A DNA stretch of 18,859 nt from Hymenopellis radicata (Eukaryota; Basidiomycota; Agaricomycetes; Agaricales; Physalacriaceae): the NCBI GenBank assembly GCA_015501595.1, contig JADNRX010000882.1, positions 1-18,859 of the forward strand, in the 5' to 3' direction. Shown here piece after piece: positions 1-10,479 of this stretch. Position 1 is the first letter of the stretch, and each line of letters begins with the position of its first letter. The translations under genes and the position numbers were made by a program. The notes under the pieces were generated by a model, which saw nothing but the letters and a program-made list of their open reading frames with translations, made no database searches and was not told the origin of the DNA.

Positions 1-44
1 GTTCTTCTATCATGCAAGGCGGGACGTCGTCTACAAGAGCGCGA

Positions 45-1478
45 TCAGAGTGACAGGTATCCATCGGAAACATGGAACGAACCATCGAAAAAATAATTGA
101 CCACTCTGTACACGAAACGCGGTAGGGAGGCGATTACGAGGTCCTCGATGTCGGCGATATCCGGCGCTTGTTGACGCTCGTCCCAGCTGTGCAGCGTTAA
201 GCGGAGATTGAAGATCACTTGTTGGAGGGCGGCAAGTGACGCGACGCTAACAAGTCATCAAGCCGCTCCCACTCCAGTCCTGTTCGATACCGGTCCAAAT
301 CGATTAACCTGGATAGATGCACATTCAATGGCAGCTCGATTCGGCGAAGAACTGGGGCACGAAATGAAGGCAACAGTGTGACGGGAACATGAATGTTGAT
401 AGCTGCATCTGTAAATGAATCTGCATCTTCACCATCAATCACAAATGTCTCGAGTGACTGAAACGAGGTGAATGTTCCAAACTCCATGAAAGAGGCTAGG
501 AGACGGCTATCAGACTCGTCATTCCTGTACGAAATTCTTTGCTCACCGAGGGCATAATCAACCTCTCCTGGGCTTGGTTGTCTGAGATGACTGAATATAA
601 GGTGTTTGACGCCTGAAGCCTTCGAAACAAGGTCCGTGTACAGCTGTATTTCGTCGGACTCCGGTGTCTCGCCATCAAGGGGCTGCCAGGTTATTTGGAA
701 AGACACTAGCTCGGTTAGGTCGAAAAACCTATGTAGCCAGGTCAAGAAGGTCGGGGCGCTCCAGCAAGTTCTCCGTGGACAGAAGACGCAGGCGGCACAA
801 CTCGGTTGGAGGCGGGATTCTCTCGAATTCACCAGTTGCGTCGCTCAGGTCCTCCCAGACCCCGACGCGGTCATCCAATGCCAGACTTTGAAGCACTGGC
901 ATTCCCCGAGACAAAATCCACCACCTCCTGGGGTGCGCTGAAACCGACGAAAGAAAGCTCCAGCTCCTCGACCGTGAGCATATTCCGAAACGCCCTTTGC
1001 TGCTCTTGCCCAAACTGGTGTTGAAAATCTACGATGCCGAGGACGCGGACCGCGGTTAGGCGATGTACGATTCGTAGGGCTGCGCCACCTTGAAGGAAAG
1101 GGAGATGATCTCTGGAACCTCACGCGTGGAAGGGTCGATCGCGTTCCCGTCCTCATCTTCGTCACTTCCTCCTAACCAAAGTTTTTTTCGATATACGGGA
1201 TGAGGTGTGGGGCTGCATCGAATCGAGCGTTCCAGACGCGGCATTTGCTGTTTTGAATATAAGGAGAGAGAGGAGAATAGCCTCCTCTGGGAATAGGGCG
1301 TCCACCATTTGCATACAAGGGCGCATGAAGGTAAGTCGTCATAGCTGGCGTACTGAATGATGACTGGGATGAGTTCGGCTGGGATTCGGGGGTCAAAGGA
1401 TGGGTTGTCGGCATCCCGGGACGTTGTTGTAGAATGAGAGCTCGAATCGATTGAAGCTCTCGCGTGAAGAGGGTCCAT
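45..1478 (-). pseudogene. F-box protein gene, broken by several frameshifts
   Basis: The reading starts at the ATG at 1478 with a Ser/Thr-rich leader, then an F-box-like segment (IPAELIPVIIQYASYDD, then CALVCKWW), typical of agaricomycete F-box proteins that would dock on Skp1 in an SCF ubiquitin ligase. After that the coherent protein jumps frame repeatedly: near 1203-1212 and back near the T7 run at 1182-1188, near 1085-1102, near 903-910, near 733-741 (where one frame meets a TAG), and near 232-240. Each jump restores leucine-rich text such as ELVSFQITWQ and VLRRIELPL. The last frame ends at a TGA at 45-47 after the residues FDGSFHVSDGYLSL. No intron with normal signals explains all these jumps, so I call it a decayed gene. 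The F-box call is firm; the exact number of breaks is less so, because small unrecognised introns could account for one or two. Confidence 0.72.
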
Positions 1479-2521
1479 GGTGATCGATTTGGTGGATGTG
1501 CCACCGCAGAGACACGGGGGATAGACGCCAACATTCTAGGGCTCCCATTTAAGACTAGCAAGAGGAGTCCGGAGGAGAGACGGAAGACATGAGGCCGCAA
1601 TTATCGGTATTGCGTTCAAGGACAATAGTTCCTTTCATTCCAAGATAAAACGTCCGCAGCTCCGTTTCATCCTCAGAGGTGCACAGACAATTGGGGCGCT
1701 CTGGCATACCCTGAACAATGACTACTTCTAAGGGCTAGCGGGAGTGAGCGCTTATTATTGTGTCGGACGTGTCGGACAAACCGGATTTGAGGACAATGTA
1801 CGAGAAATCAAGTGCTGATGGGGAACAATGAATCATCGTGATCCAGGCATCATGCAAGGGATCACGTACCACGACTAGACTTTGCAAGGCCTTAATGAGA
1901 GAAAGCAAGAGAGAGCTTTAAGTTGAGGGACACATGGAGGGTATTTGAAAGTGGTCTTCATGTTTTTCAGCCAATAGATGATAAGACCTTTATCACTCAA
2001 GACCATTTGCAGGAATGCATGTAACCATCAAGTGACCATCGCATGATGAAGGAGAAGGAATTTTTTTCGAGGTATCCGGGCCTCCGACGATGTAGGAAGG
2101 AAGCAAGAAGGAAGGAAGGATTACACGGCTTGGTCCCTGCAGGAACGCCGGAATCATTCAAGTCTACCTTGTAGACTTGTTGTAGACAGAGAGAAGTAGA
2201 AGCGGGCCGAAGTTGTCATGGTTTGTTTGTCCGCGACACAACTCTCGTGTATTTACAGCTCGTCCTCTTACGATTTTCGTAACGCTGCTACTAGTAACTT
2301 AGTACAGTGGCTTTCGTCGTATGCCACACCTGCGTCTGAAAGAAACTTGAACAGATTGCGCGCAGAAGGTAGAGTAACGAACATACTAGCATGAATCCGG
2401 TGGATTATTGTGGCAAATTCGAGCAATGACAACAACATCGCGACCAACGTCTCGATAAAGAGACTCGTGTCAGACATCTGAATATCACGGCGAAAATAAA
2501 CCAAGAGCCAGAGGTGGAGCA
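1479..2521. other. Intergenic region, no gene seen
   Basis: About 1 kb between two minus-strand genes. No open frame here resembles a protein. The short minus frame at 2268-2525 only abuts the end of the CCDC137-like gene. The part nearest 1479 should hold the promoter of the F-box pseudogene, and the part nearest 2521 the 3' UTR of the next gene. The only clear local structure is a GGAAGGAAG-type purine tract near 2092-2120. Confidence 0.5.
2092..2120. repeat. GGAA-type purine microsatellite
   Basis: A short imperfect run of GGAA/GAAG units within otherwise mixed sequence. Low complexity; no function can be inferred. Confidence 0.6.
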
Positions 2522-3319
2522 TCACGAAGGAGTTGTCTCCGTGTCTGCTTTCCTATCCGCCTTGAGCTGTCGATACCGCGCAATAGCCTTTTCCCGCTCC
2601 GCCTCCATCATCGCCTTCTGCGCCATCGAAAGCACACCAGAATGCTTCTTGAATTCCGGGGCCACCGTTTTGGTCACCTTCTTCAGTTTGAATTCCGGTG
2701 GAGCCTGGGCAATATCGTTGAGACGCTTCGGCGCCGACGTTGAGAGCTGCTCAAAGTCTTTGGGACGATCCGCATGCTTTGGCGGCGGTGGTGGTGCCGG
2801 CGATGGAGAGCGCTCCGGTTGTTTTCCGTCGTTCTTTTTCTTTTTCTTCTTTTCCAATTCTTCGGCTTTGGCTTTTCGCGTCGTCGCCAGTGAAGACTGT
2901 ACAGCGGACCTGACTAGCGGCCGCATATCTTGTTCGACTCGCCTAGAGACGCTCAATCAAAGGTTTTTGGAAGGAAACAAACTACGCACTTGTTAAAGTG
3001 TTGTAATGATTCACCAGGCAAGATCTTTGGCACTGCTGATTCGTCCTCAGTCTTTCGCCGTTTGCCTTTGCCTTTGCGCTCTACGTTGTCGCCGTCTTCC
3101 GCCTTGCGTTTGTTCGTCTTCCATTGCTGACGAACGCTGAGGCTGTTCAACACCCTAGCCACGGATTTTGGAATCGCTTCATTTTCCAGTGAGTGATGTC
3201 CTGGTGCCAAATCCGTGCCTCTAAGAACAGATAATTAGAGAAAAACATACGGAGATGATAACATACCTCTCCGACCGCTGCTGCTCCCTTACTGACCGTT
3301 TGGCACGTTTATGCGGCAT
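2522..3319 (-). CDS. CCDC137-like basic coiled-coil protein
   Basis: Three exons (3267-3319, 2990-3220, 2522-2942) are separated by GT..AG introns of 46 and 47 nt (3221-3266 and 2943-2989) and join in frame to 234 residues. The start is the ATG at 3319 (MPHKRAKRSVREQQ). The protein is highly charged: Lys/Arg stretches around RKGKGKRRK and a K6 run, a P6 stretch, then a helical C-terminus (MMEAEREKAIARYRQLKADRK). Three patches in the same order as animal CCDC137 support the assignment: ILPGESLQHFNKRVEQ, APPEFK, and the final E-ARE+A++RYR-LK block. This family is known as nuclear/nucleolar and RNA- or chromosome-associated; its fungal role is not established. The assignment is from remembered family features, not a search, and another nucleolar basic protein is possible. 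The gene itself is well supported. Confidence 0.75.
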
Positions 3320-4110
3320 AGTGATGATGATGGTCAAGAAGCACAATTCTGCGCTCGATTTGTGCATCACGCGATCGACGCGATTCAGGCTTGTGCGTAC
3401 GACGCAGCGGCGCTTTCCTAACCTATTATTGCCTAGGTACGTATCATTCAGTCGGAAATCGGGACACACCGACGACTTTAGATCTTTTCCACAGTGCCTT
3501 GGCGCTGTGATGCGGAAAGCAAGCGAAAAAATTTCAGGCTCAGATATGCACGCGCAACTAGGCCATGAAAGAAAGGACGGGAATTGTAATTATTCATCTG
3601 GGACGCCACATCTGTCCGTCAAAACGTGCAAGAAATGAAGAAGCACGCTTCGTCCTTGTCACGTGGAATATACGCAGCTCAGTTTTTCCCGCCATCATGA
3701 CCTCAAAGCTGGCATGCTGTGCCCCCGCACCGGTATTCTTCCTCTCCCGCAGAATCTGCTCCCGTTTTAGATCTTCCGGAATGGTCCTGCACCCGAAGAC
3801 GCCGTGATTCTTACACTTGCCAGTAGTATGGCCCACGACCAAAATGGCAGCACCCTAACCATGTAACCCGGAGTCTGTACTTGCTTGTAAATCCTCCGTA
3901 AAAAGTGGGAAATCGGGCCAGTAGGTCCCGACAATTCCTAGTCTTCCGCTATTCGACGCGCGCTATGGACTGCTTCGGCAAGGCGGATAATCCTGATCTA
4001 CCATTGTGGTACACTCAGTTCGTCCGCGACGAAGGAACAGGCTCGCCATCTTCCGGAGATGCATCATGAAGCATCATGAATCAATTAATCATCTACAGCA
4101 GGGGCTCGAG
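3320..4110. other. Intergenic region with one unassigned short frame
   Basis: A divergent intergenic region between the CCDC137-like gene and the FAD oxidase gene, so it should contain both promoters. A minus-strand frame at 3594-3842 (about 80 codons, containing RTIPEDLKREQILRERK) looks mildly protein-like, but I recognise no family and see no flanking exons. I do not call it a gene. Confidence 0.4.
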
Positions 4111-4111
4111 G

Positions 4112-4118
4112 TATAAAT
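4112..4118 (+). promoter_or_regulatory. TATA-box-like element of the FAD oxidase gene
   Basis: TATAAAT lies about 50 bp upstream of the ATG at 4163. This fits a transcription start near 4140-4150 and favours the ATG at 4163 over upstream in-frame ATGs at 4139 and 4076. Confidence 0.4.
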
Positions 4119-4162
4119 TGCCACTGTGGGCACTATATATGAAATCTCACATCCCCACCGCA

Positions 4163-6625
4163 ATGCAGATGTTCTCTATCGCTTCGTCTAACACATGGGA
4201 CGCCCTCAACGCGACAGTTGGAGGTCGTCTATTTGGAGGTCTTCCACTCGCGTATTCCTGCGTTCAGGATCCAGCTTCACCGCAATGTTCAAATGTAACT
4301 CACAACTACTTGAATGAAGGTATGTCATATGGTGCTCCATCGTTGTTCTTGCTCACTACTTCGTCTAGTCTTCCGCGCTAGCCACGTCGGGGGCTTCGTC
4401 AACGCGCAATGGGAAACGTGCCAGGCAACGGGAGAGCAATGCCTTCTCGATTACACGAACACCAGCGATCTGCGCCCAATAACGGGCGCTGATGGGTGCC
4501 ATCTTGGTAGCGTCTCGAAATTCTATGTATGTCTATTTGCGGCACATCTGTTTCAATTTGATTGCTCAACACATCATAGATTGATGTCCGCGAACCCACT
4601 GATGTTTCGGCTGCCTTCGCGTTTTCCACAGAGCATCACGTCCCTCTCGTTGTGAAAAACACGGGTGTCAGTAACTCTTACAGATGCACTAGAGACATAC
4701 TAACGCGTCGCTCCTCGTTAGCACGATTACAAGGGCCGTAGCAGCGCACCAGAGACGCTTGGGCTATGGGTGCGTACGCGCTGTATTTGCGTGGATGACC
4801 GCGGAATTCTCACTTCCGAAATTCTAGACCCACAACTTGAAGCAGGTACCCTTACCGCCTTCTTCATTCCATTCAGACTTTTAAACTATGCACCCCATAG
4901 ATATCGTATAGTGCGGAGTTCATTCCTGAAGGCTGTAGTGACACTCCCGCGAGTACGCCTGCGGTTACTATCGGCGTTCGTTCATCTCTTCTGTCAATGT
5001 CTTGTCACAAGCTCATACTGCGGAACAGGCTGGCGTGCAGTGGTATGAAGCATATGCGTTCGCGGAAGCCAACAACATTACGCTTGTCGGAGGTAAGAAC
5101 CCCATTCCATACTACTATCAAAGAGACTTCATCTCGGTGGACTAGGAACCGATAGGTCTGTCGGAGCCTCGGGCGGTTGGCTTATGGCAAGTTCCTTGCT
5201 TTTCATCTGTCAATATCGTTCTGATGTGTGTTCCAGGGTGGCGGTCATAGCTTACTGTCCAACACGATGGGCTTGGGCGTTGATCGTGTGGTGAGTTTCT
5301 TCCTTGACTTCCATCTGCTGTTCCTAACTGTTTCGTTAGGTACAATTCAAAGTTGTTACGCCAGACGGACAGTATAGAACAGCCAACGCATGCCAGAATC
5401 AAGATTTATTCTATGCACTTCGCGGAGGTGAGATTCGAGAGTCTTCTTCAGTGACGAAGGCGTGTAACGGGCTCTTGATTGACAGGCGGCGGCGGAACCT
5501 TCGGCGTTGTACTCGAAAGCACCTCAATAGCATCGCCTCCCGTCACACTCCAGACGGTCATCGTTTCCTTCAGCCCGACCTCGGATCCCAGTCTGACCGA
5601 AGAGATGTGGTCCATCTTGGTAGCGAACTCCGCTAAATGGGCAGAAGACGGCTGGGGCGGTATTTCTAACCAGCAAGCAGCGATATACATCAACCCGGTA
5701 CTGGATGCAGCTGCAGCTAAAGCGTCTATGGCGCCCTTACTCGCGTTTGGGCAACGTCTAGTTGACGAGAAAATAGCAAACGCTTCTCTTATCGTCACTA
5801 CATTCCCAACGTGGTATTCCTTCTTCACAGTCTTTTCCAGCCAGTTTGTTGCAGTGAGTATACTTGCTATCCATCTCACAAATTCGCTCCGGACTCATTC
5901 GTGTCTACTTCAGCGATCCGGTATTCCGGTGGCGATAGCTTCTCGGTTGATCAGCAAGTCCAACTTTGAGACTGCCGCGAGCCAGAAGGATTTGGTTTCG
6001 GCTCTCACTACTGCAAATGACGCGACGGGCTCTGTGATTTTGCTGTTTACGGCCCCGGCGTCGTTCTCGGGGGATAACACGACAAGTGTGACGGAAGCGT
6101 GGCGGGATAGTTTGACCCATGTTACGCTGGTGACGACGTGGAATTGGAATGCGACGAAGGAGGAGAAGGAGGGGCAATATGCGCTGGCTAGTAGTGCTAT
6201 TGATCATCTGAGGAAGATCACGCCGGATGCTGCGTATGTGGTGCGTGCATCTCTTTTCCAGTCGTCTCGCTGGTTGCTTACTGTTTCTTTCAGAATGAAG
6301 CTGACGTGTATGAACCCAACCATGAAGGTGCGTACTGATATGCTTAGACACGTGTTGTTCAATGTTCATCATTTCTCTTAGCAACATTCTGGGGTGCACA
6401 TTATGACAAGTTGTTGGCGATCAAGCAGAAGTAGTACGTATGTTCCGCGATTTCGATTGCTGGTTCTCATGTGCTCATTCAGTGATCCCAATCAATTACT
6501 CGATTGTTGGCACTGTGGTATGTGTTTCTATCCCCGTTCTTCTTGTTCGCTGTTCAACGTTCTCGTCCGCAGTGGGCTGGAAACCGGAGTCATCATTGTA
6601 TGACTGCTACCTTCCCCGAGATTAG
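4163..6625 (+). CDS. FAD-linked oxidoreductase, berberine-bridge (VAO/BBE) family
   Basis: Sixteen exons join in frame to 552 residues: 4163-4319, 4369-4526, 4580-4666, 4722-4769, 4828-4845, 4901-4975, 5029-5092, 5146-5186, 5237-5290, 5340-5427, 5486-5853, 5914-6240, 6294-6327, 6382-6433, 6483-6517, 6573-6625. Introns are 49-60 nt; several have CTAAC branch sites (for example 4667-4721 and 5291-5339), and the one at 5187-5236 begins with GC. The FAD_binding_4 domain spans about residues 95-260. It contains PLVVKNTGHDYKGRSSAP, whose His135 is the usual covalent flavin attachment site, then TLVGGTDRSVGASGG and GGGHSLLSNTMGLGVDRV. The C-terminal BBE segment (about 496-552) has NEADVYEPNHEATFWG and DPNQLLDCWHCVGW. 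Enzymes of this family oxidise alcohols, sugars or amines with FAD and O2 and are usually secreted; the substrate cannot be read from sequence. No signal peptide is visible with this start. The 5' end is the least certain part; the rest is strong. Confidence 0.88.
5187..5236 (+). other. GC-AG intron in the FAD oxidase gene
   Basis: The exon ends with a Met codon and the intron begins GCAAGT and ends TTCCAG. Only this boundary keeps the conserved GGWLM-GGGHS reading in frame. Using the nearby GT at 5191 would shift the frame. Confidence 0.8.
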
Positions 6626-6940
6626 AGCACCTTGGCGGAGCCCTTTGCTGAACAGTAGTACTTTTATTATCTTTATTCGGAAATTCGGCGTTCTGTACCT
6701 CTCTTCATACTAATACGATTAACGTTGAGTGCGTAAAAATGCGCCACAATAGCTCACAGAGTATTATGTAAGCTGGCGTTGATCACGCTCCACGTGTTAC
6801 GCGTCACCGCGCGTCGGAACCTTTCTTTCTTACCATCACCTTCAAACGTAACTTTACGAAGGTTCTTCAGTAAGTCAAGAAATATGTTGCATTTGTATGG
6901 TATCCCAATCAATGCCATTTAGCTCCTGCTTTTCGCCTTG
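6626..6940. other. Intergenic promoter region of the Rtt106-like gene
   Basis: A short region between two plus-strand genes that should hold the 3' UTR of the oxidase gene and the promoter of the next. It contains CACGTG and ACGCGTCA side by side (listed separately). Nothing else is recognised. Confidence 0.5.
6791..6806 (+). promoter_or_regulatory. CACGTG E-box and ACGCGTCA (MCB-like) sites
   Basis: CACGTG at 6791-6796 and ACGCGTCA at 6799-6806 lie 135-150 bp upstream of the ATG at 6941. In yeasts ACGCGT is the MBF (G1/S) binding site, which would suit a histone chaperone. That is inference: hexamers of this kind also occur by chance elsewhere in the window. Confidence 0.3.
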
Positions 6941-8397
6941 ATGACTGAAACCCCCAAAGCCACATTTGTGGATACTGTATCCTCTCATCTTGCCGAATCT
7001 CTGTCCAAGAAATTCAAAGCATTAGTGCACTCATCTGAAGCGGAGTCTGTCTTGGAGGATGTCTTTCGTTTCGTCCATGGTGCCGAATCCAACAGGAATG
7101 GGCAGCCGTGGGAAGACAGGACGAAACAAGAGGCTCTCAGGAAAGCGTTGGATGCCCTTCTGAAGCCATCTGACCTGAAAAGACGGCGGGAAGCGGAGGA
7201 CACCTCTACCGGGGCTCAGTCTGCGAAACGCCCTAAGCTAGGCGGTGATATCGAGGATGACGGCGCGCCGCAATATATCCTCCACGCCGTCTCGGCAACA
7301 TCACCTGTCCGCAGAAAGGTCGACCTGGTGGTCACCGCGTCCAGTCTAAAGCTCTTAAACACGAGTTCCCAGGCTACGGAGGCTGCCCTCTCGCTCAGCG
7401 ACCTGAAGCGTGCCTTTGTGCTCCCCACGCGTGGAAAGACGAAAGCCCACTGGACTGTCGTCATCCTCTCGGCTGATACCCAGGATAAAACTGCGCCTTC
7501 TCCCCAGGTGATTTTCGGCCTTGACGCGTCTGTTAGCACACCCTTTTCTGTGACCACAGCCGGCTCCGAGAAGACAGCGGTGAAAAAGGGCGACGCCACT
7601 TTACCGTATATTCATGCCTTCCTCTCCCAAATCGCCCTCCCGAATCCCATATACGAAACCGACACTGCTGTCTTCAAAAGTGCATCCTCGAAAGAGCCCG
7701 TCGCGGGCACCGAAGCCTACCTGGGTGCCAAAGTCGGCAGCTTGTGGTTCCTAAAGGACGGTATCCTCTGGGGCGAAAGCAAGCCCTGCGAATTCTGGCC
7801 GGCGGATTCGCTGCTTGACATCCGCGTCGTCAGCGCAACGGGCCGGCAGTGCTCTGCGACGATAGTCAGGCGGGTGGAGGGATATGAGGACGGCGAGGGC
7901 GAGGAGACGCAGTTTACGTTTATTGACGGGCGGGAGCAGGATGGGATCAGTCAGTGGGTGAGAAAGTATCGCAAGATGCCGACTGGGTCGGCGGCGCCGC
8001 CACCTCCGCCTTCGCTGCCGGCTGGTCCAGTAACGATAAACTCGCTGGCGGCGGAATCGGATGATGAGGATGAGGATTTCGAGGACAAGGAGGAGTCTGA
8101 GGAGGAGAATAGTGATACGAGTGATGAGGAGGAGGGGTCGAATAATGGGGTAGAGGCAGAGGCTGATGCGAGTGGGGAAGATGAGGATGAGGATGATGAA
8201 GAGGAGGAATTGAAGCCTGAGAACCATCCGCTTATGCGGCCTGGGGCGATGCCTAGGATGTCTCGAGCAGCGATGGATATGGTGGTTGATATGGTGGAGG
8301 GTGATTTAATGGGCCCCGGGGACGAAGTTGATGAACTGGATGGTAGGTCTGTGCAAGATTGCTTTGGGTTATTGACTTGAATTTCTTTGCAGATTGA
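6941..8397 (+). CDS. Rtt106/Pob3-like histone chaperone
   Basis: The start is the ATG at 6941 (MTETPKATFVDT). The frame is open to 8380, but a GTAGGT donor at 8343 and a TTTGCAG acceptor ending at 8392 define a 50-nt intron like the others here. Splicing gives 468 residues ending DEVDELDD, with TGA at 8395-8397; without splicing the protein ends with 11 unrelated residues more. Residues 1-75 form a helical N-terminus, and 80-100 hold a bipartite nuclear signal (KRRRE ... KRPKL). About 110-345 is the Rtt106-type tandem PH-like region (PQYILHAV, DLKRAFVLPTR, VIFGLD; then EAYLGAKVGSLWFLKDGILWG and FTFIDGREQDGISQWVRKY). Then come a P6 linker and a long Asp/Glu-rich tail (about 372-424). Family members bind H3-H4 and act in nucleosome assembly and heterochromatin silencing in the nucleus. 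Acidic tails are common in histone chaperones. Confidence 0.85.
8343..8392 (+). other. Probable terminal intron of the Rtt106-like gene
   Basis: GTAGGT...TTGAC...TTTGCAG, 50 nt, matching the size and signals of the other introns in the window. The last exon would contribute only two bases of an Asp codon plus the stop. Confidence 0.6.
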
Positions 8398-8835
8398 AAT
8401 ACATGTACATGTCCTTTGAAGAAAGTTGTGGACACTCGCAATCAAAAAACTGTTTATGTCGCTCAAGTTCATGCAGCTTACGCAGATACTGTGCTGCCCC
8501 ATTTGCCCTGTGGCATTGCTTTTCTATACCACCACTTATCCCGAGGAGATGACATCGCGCACACAGTCACGACTCTCTCCGTCTCAATATCGCGGCTAAC
8601 ACGTCGGTGTGAGTCGTGGTGCATTCTAACGAAGGAGCTGTATCAGTAGAGGCTTTATATCCCTTCCCAAATCACGCAAGACTGGTTACTGCAAGTTCAC
8701 TTTCGTCGGGGGACAGCCTTCAAAATGTTCCTCTATATTATATGACAGTAGTTAGGGGAGATGCCAAGAACCGTAACGTCGGCAATACATAATTCACCGT
8801 GGCAGCTCACAATGACCATCGTAAGCATCCACCAT
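8398..8835. other. Intergenic region, no gene seen
   Basis: A region between the 3' end of the Rtt106-like gene and the 3' end of F-box copy A. Its right end (from about 8778, TCGGCAATACATAATT) is a diverged version of the 3' flank also found beyond copies B and C. Confidence 0.5.
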
Positions 8836-10291
8836 TCAGATTGGCGTTCTCGATACCTCGAAATCGATACCACCTTCCTTCCTGAGAATAGTTGTCACCT
8901 GACGCCGGTCAAGGTCTTGAACCGTCACCAGAGAAGCACAATATTTCGCCAGAGTCTGAACGAATGGTTCGGCGCCAAGGCTGCCAGTACACGGGAGGTT
9001 ATGAGCTGCTAACACTCGTAAGTTGAGGCACGACAGTTGAGAACCAATGGTATGCTTTGAAATCAGTCAGAAAGTGCATATAGCTAACGCCTATGTAGAC
9101 ATACCGCTGTCTCGATGGTAGAGAAGGTGAATGTGAGGCACTCAAGCTGAGGGGTGTTCTCTATGATAACCTTCAACTGCTGCGCGGAAAGGTATCTTTG
9201 TCCCGCGAATACATTCAATGCTTTGAGCGCAGAAAAGGCTCGAAGCGCTTCTACGAACATGTCCCACCTGTCGAGCGCGAGGTCCGAAAGCACCGTGAGG
9301 CTTTCAAGTTTAGAGGCGACTTGGAGCTTGGAAAGTTGAAAGCACCAGTATATAGTGCCTTCAAATTCTCGAAGCACTGGAAGCATGTCAGGCGGAAGAT
9401 TTAGGCTCGGAGGATGTGTGAAATCTTCTTGTGGCGCAGGGAGTGCAAGGGACGTGATTTTGTCATGATGGGACAGGAGGAAAGAACGAAAGGGCGTGGG
9501 TTTCGTGGAATCACTGAATGCGTGAAGATCGAGGCAGCCGCCTTGCGAAGCCTCAGAGTAGTAGGCGCAATGTCGACAGATCGGAAGAGCGTGTCGATAT
9601 CCCACTTTGCGGCATCCAGCGATAAATCGAGGGCTTATGAGATTTGGAGACGCCCTAATCATATCAACCATGCTGCTTGGCAACTTCCCACTCTTGAGAA
9701 CTAGAGAACGTGAGCGTCTAGCATGTGAGAATATGATACGGACGTACACATGAACCGCGTAGAGACGTCCAAGCGGGTAAGTCCTTTGAACCCGAAAAGA
9801 GTGGACGTGTAATCATCTAAATTGTTTTCAGCTATGAACATTTCCCGACCTAAGCTCGCTCACCATCATCACACCCCGAAATATGTAAACTAATATTCTG
9901 AATGTCTTTGCAAGTCGTTTGAAGGGCGGAGAAGATGGTGGGATCGTCTGGGAGCAGTGCCACCACGTGAATCCACGTAGAGCCTTTATATGTTCTAGCG
10001 CCGATGCCAAGAGCCCCACTCATCCACCTTGTATGCTGTACCCCTTCCAAATTCCAAGTGCTGTACATGGTCTGCGACGCGCAAGTCATCGATGAGATTC
10101 TCGCCGTTCGCCTCCGAAATGACGCGTGAACTGAATTGGACAGCTCCTTGTTGTTCTTGAATACGACGTGGCGATACAAGAGCGGGAAAACTAAGTTCGT
10201 ATTTGATGAGAGCATAGAGATAGAGAGATCAATGTCCGGACTGAGAGGTTGTCGAAAATGAGTAGTAGCAGCTCCGGGGTAGGACGGTCAT
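8836..10291 (-). pseudogene. F-box/LRR-like gene, copy A, broken
   Basis: Aligning by eye with copies B and C gives the same three-exon plan: F-box exon, long leucine-rich exon, C-terminal exon ending at the TGA at 8836-8838. The ATG at 10291 is followed after a few codons by a one-base loss relative to copy B (10271-10282), which destroys the F-box. A second base is lost near 10137-10140 in the segment after KELS. Exon 2 is out of frame near 9745 (before RIIFSHARRSRSLV) and again near 9600-9640. The rest still reads clearly (ALRAFSALKALNVFAGQRYLS, near 9200-9270). An intact version would be a substrate adaptor of an SCF ubiquitin ligase; this copy cannot make a full-length product. Confidence 0.75.
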
Positions 10292-10479
10292 TGCGTGGTG
10301 GTGGTAGGGAAGCAACCTTGATCGGGCATACACTCGGTCACAACATACGATCAATCAAACTCTACTACTCTGTGATGCCACAGAATGCGGGCGCCAGCGA
10401 GAGCGGCTATGCCACCATGAACAAAGTCTTACGACATATACGTTCCGCGTGCCCATCTACCGTGAACAAAATCATTATT
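10292..10479. other. 5' flank of F-box copy A
   Basis: The first 55 bases or so (through TTGATCGGGCATA) match the 5' flanks of copies B and C and then similarity stops, marking the edge of the duplicated unit. No gene is seen in the rest. Confidence 0.5.

Noticed and set aside
3594..3842. 82-codon minus-strand frame upstream of the oxidase gene
   Set aside because: No recognised domain and no flanking exons, and the GHTTGKC text alone is too little for a zinc-knuckle call.
6938..6940. TTG as start of the Rtt106-like protein
   Set aside because: Non-ATG starts are rare in fungi; the ATG immediately after it, at 6941, is the natural start. For the same reason the GTG at 18530 was rejected for SKN1 in favour of the ATG at 18488.
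7951..8502. Long serine-rich minus-strand frame opposite the Rtt106-like gene
   Set aside because: It is the complement of the Asp/Glu-rich tail (GAG/GAT codons read backwards as Ser/Leu), a typical shadow.
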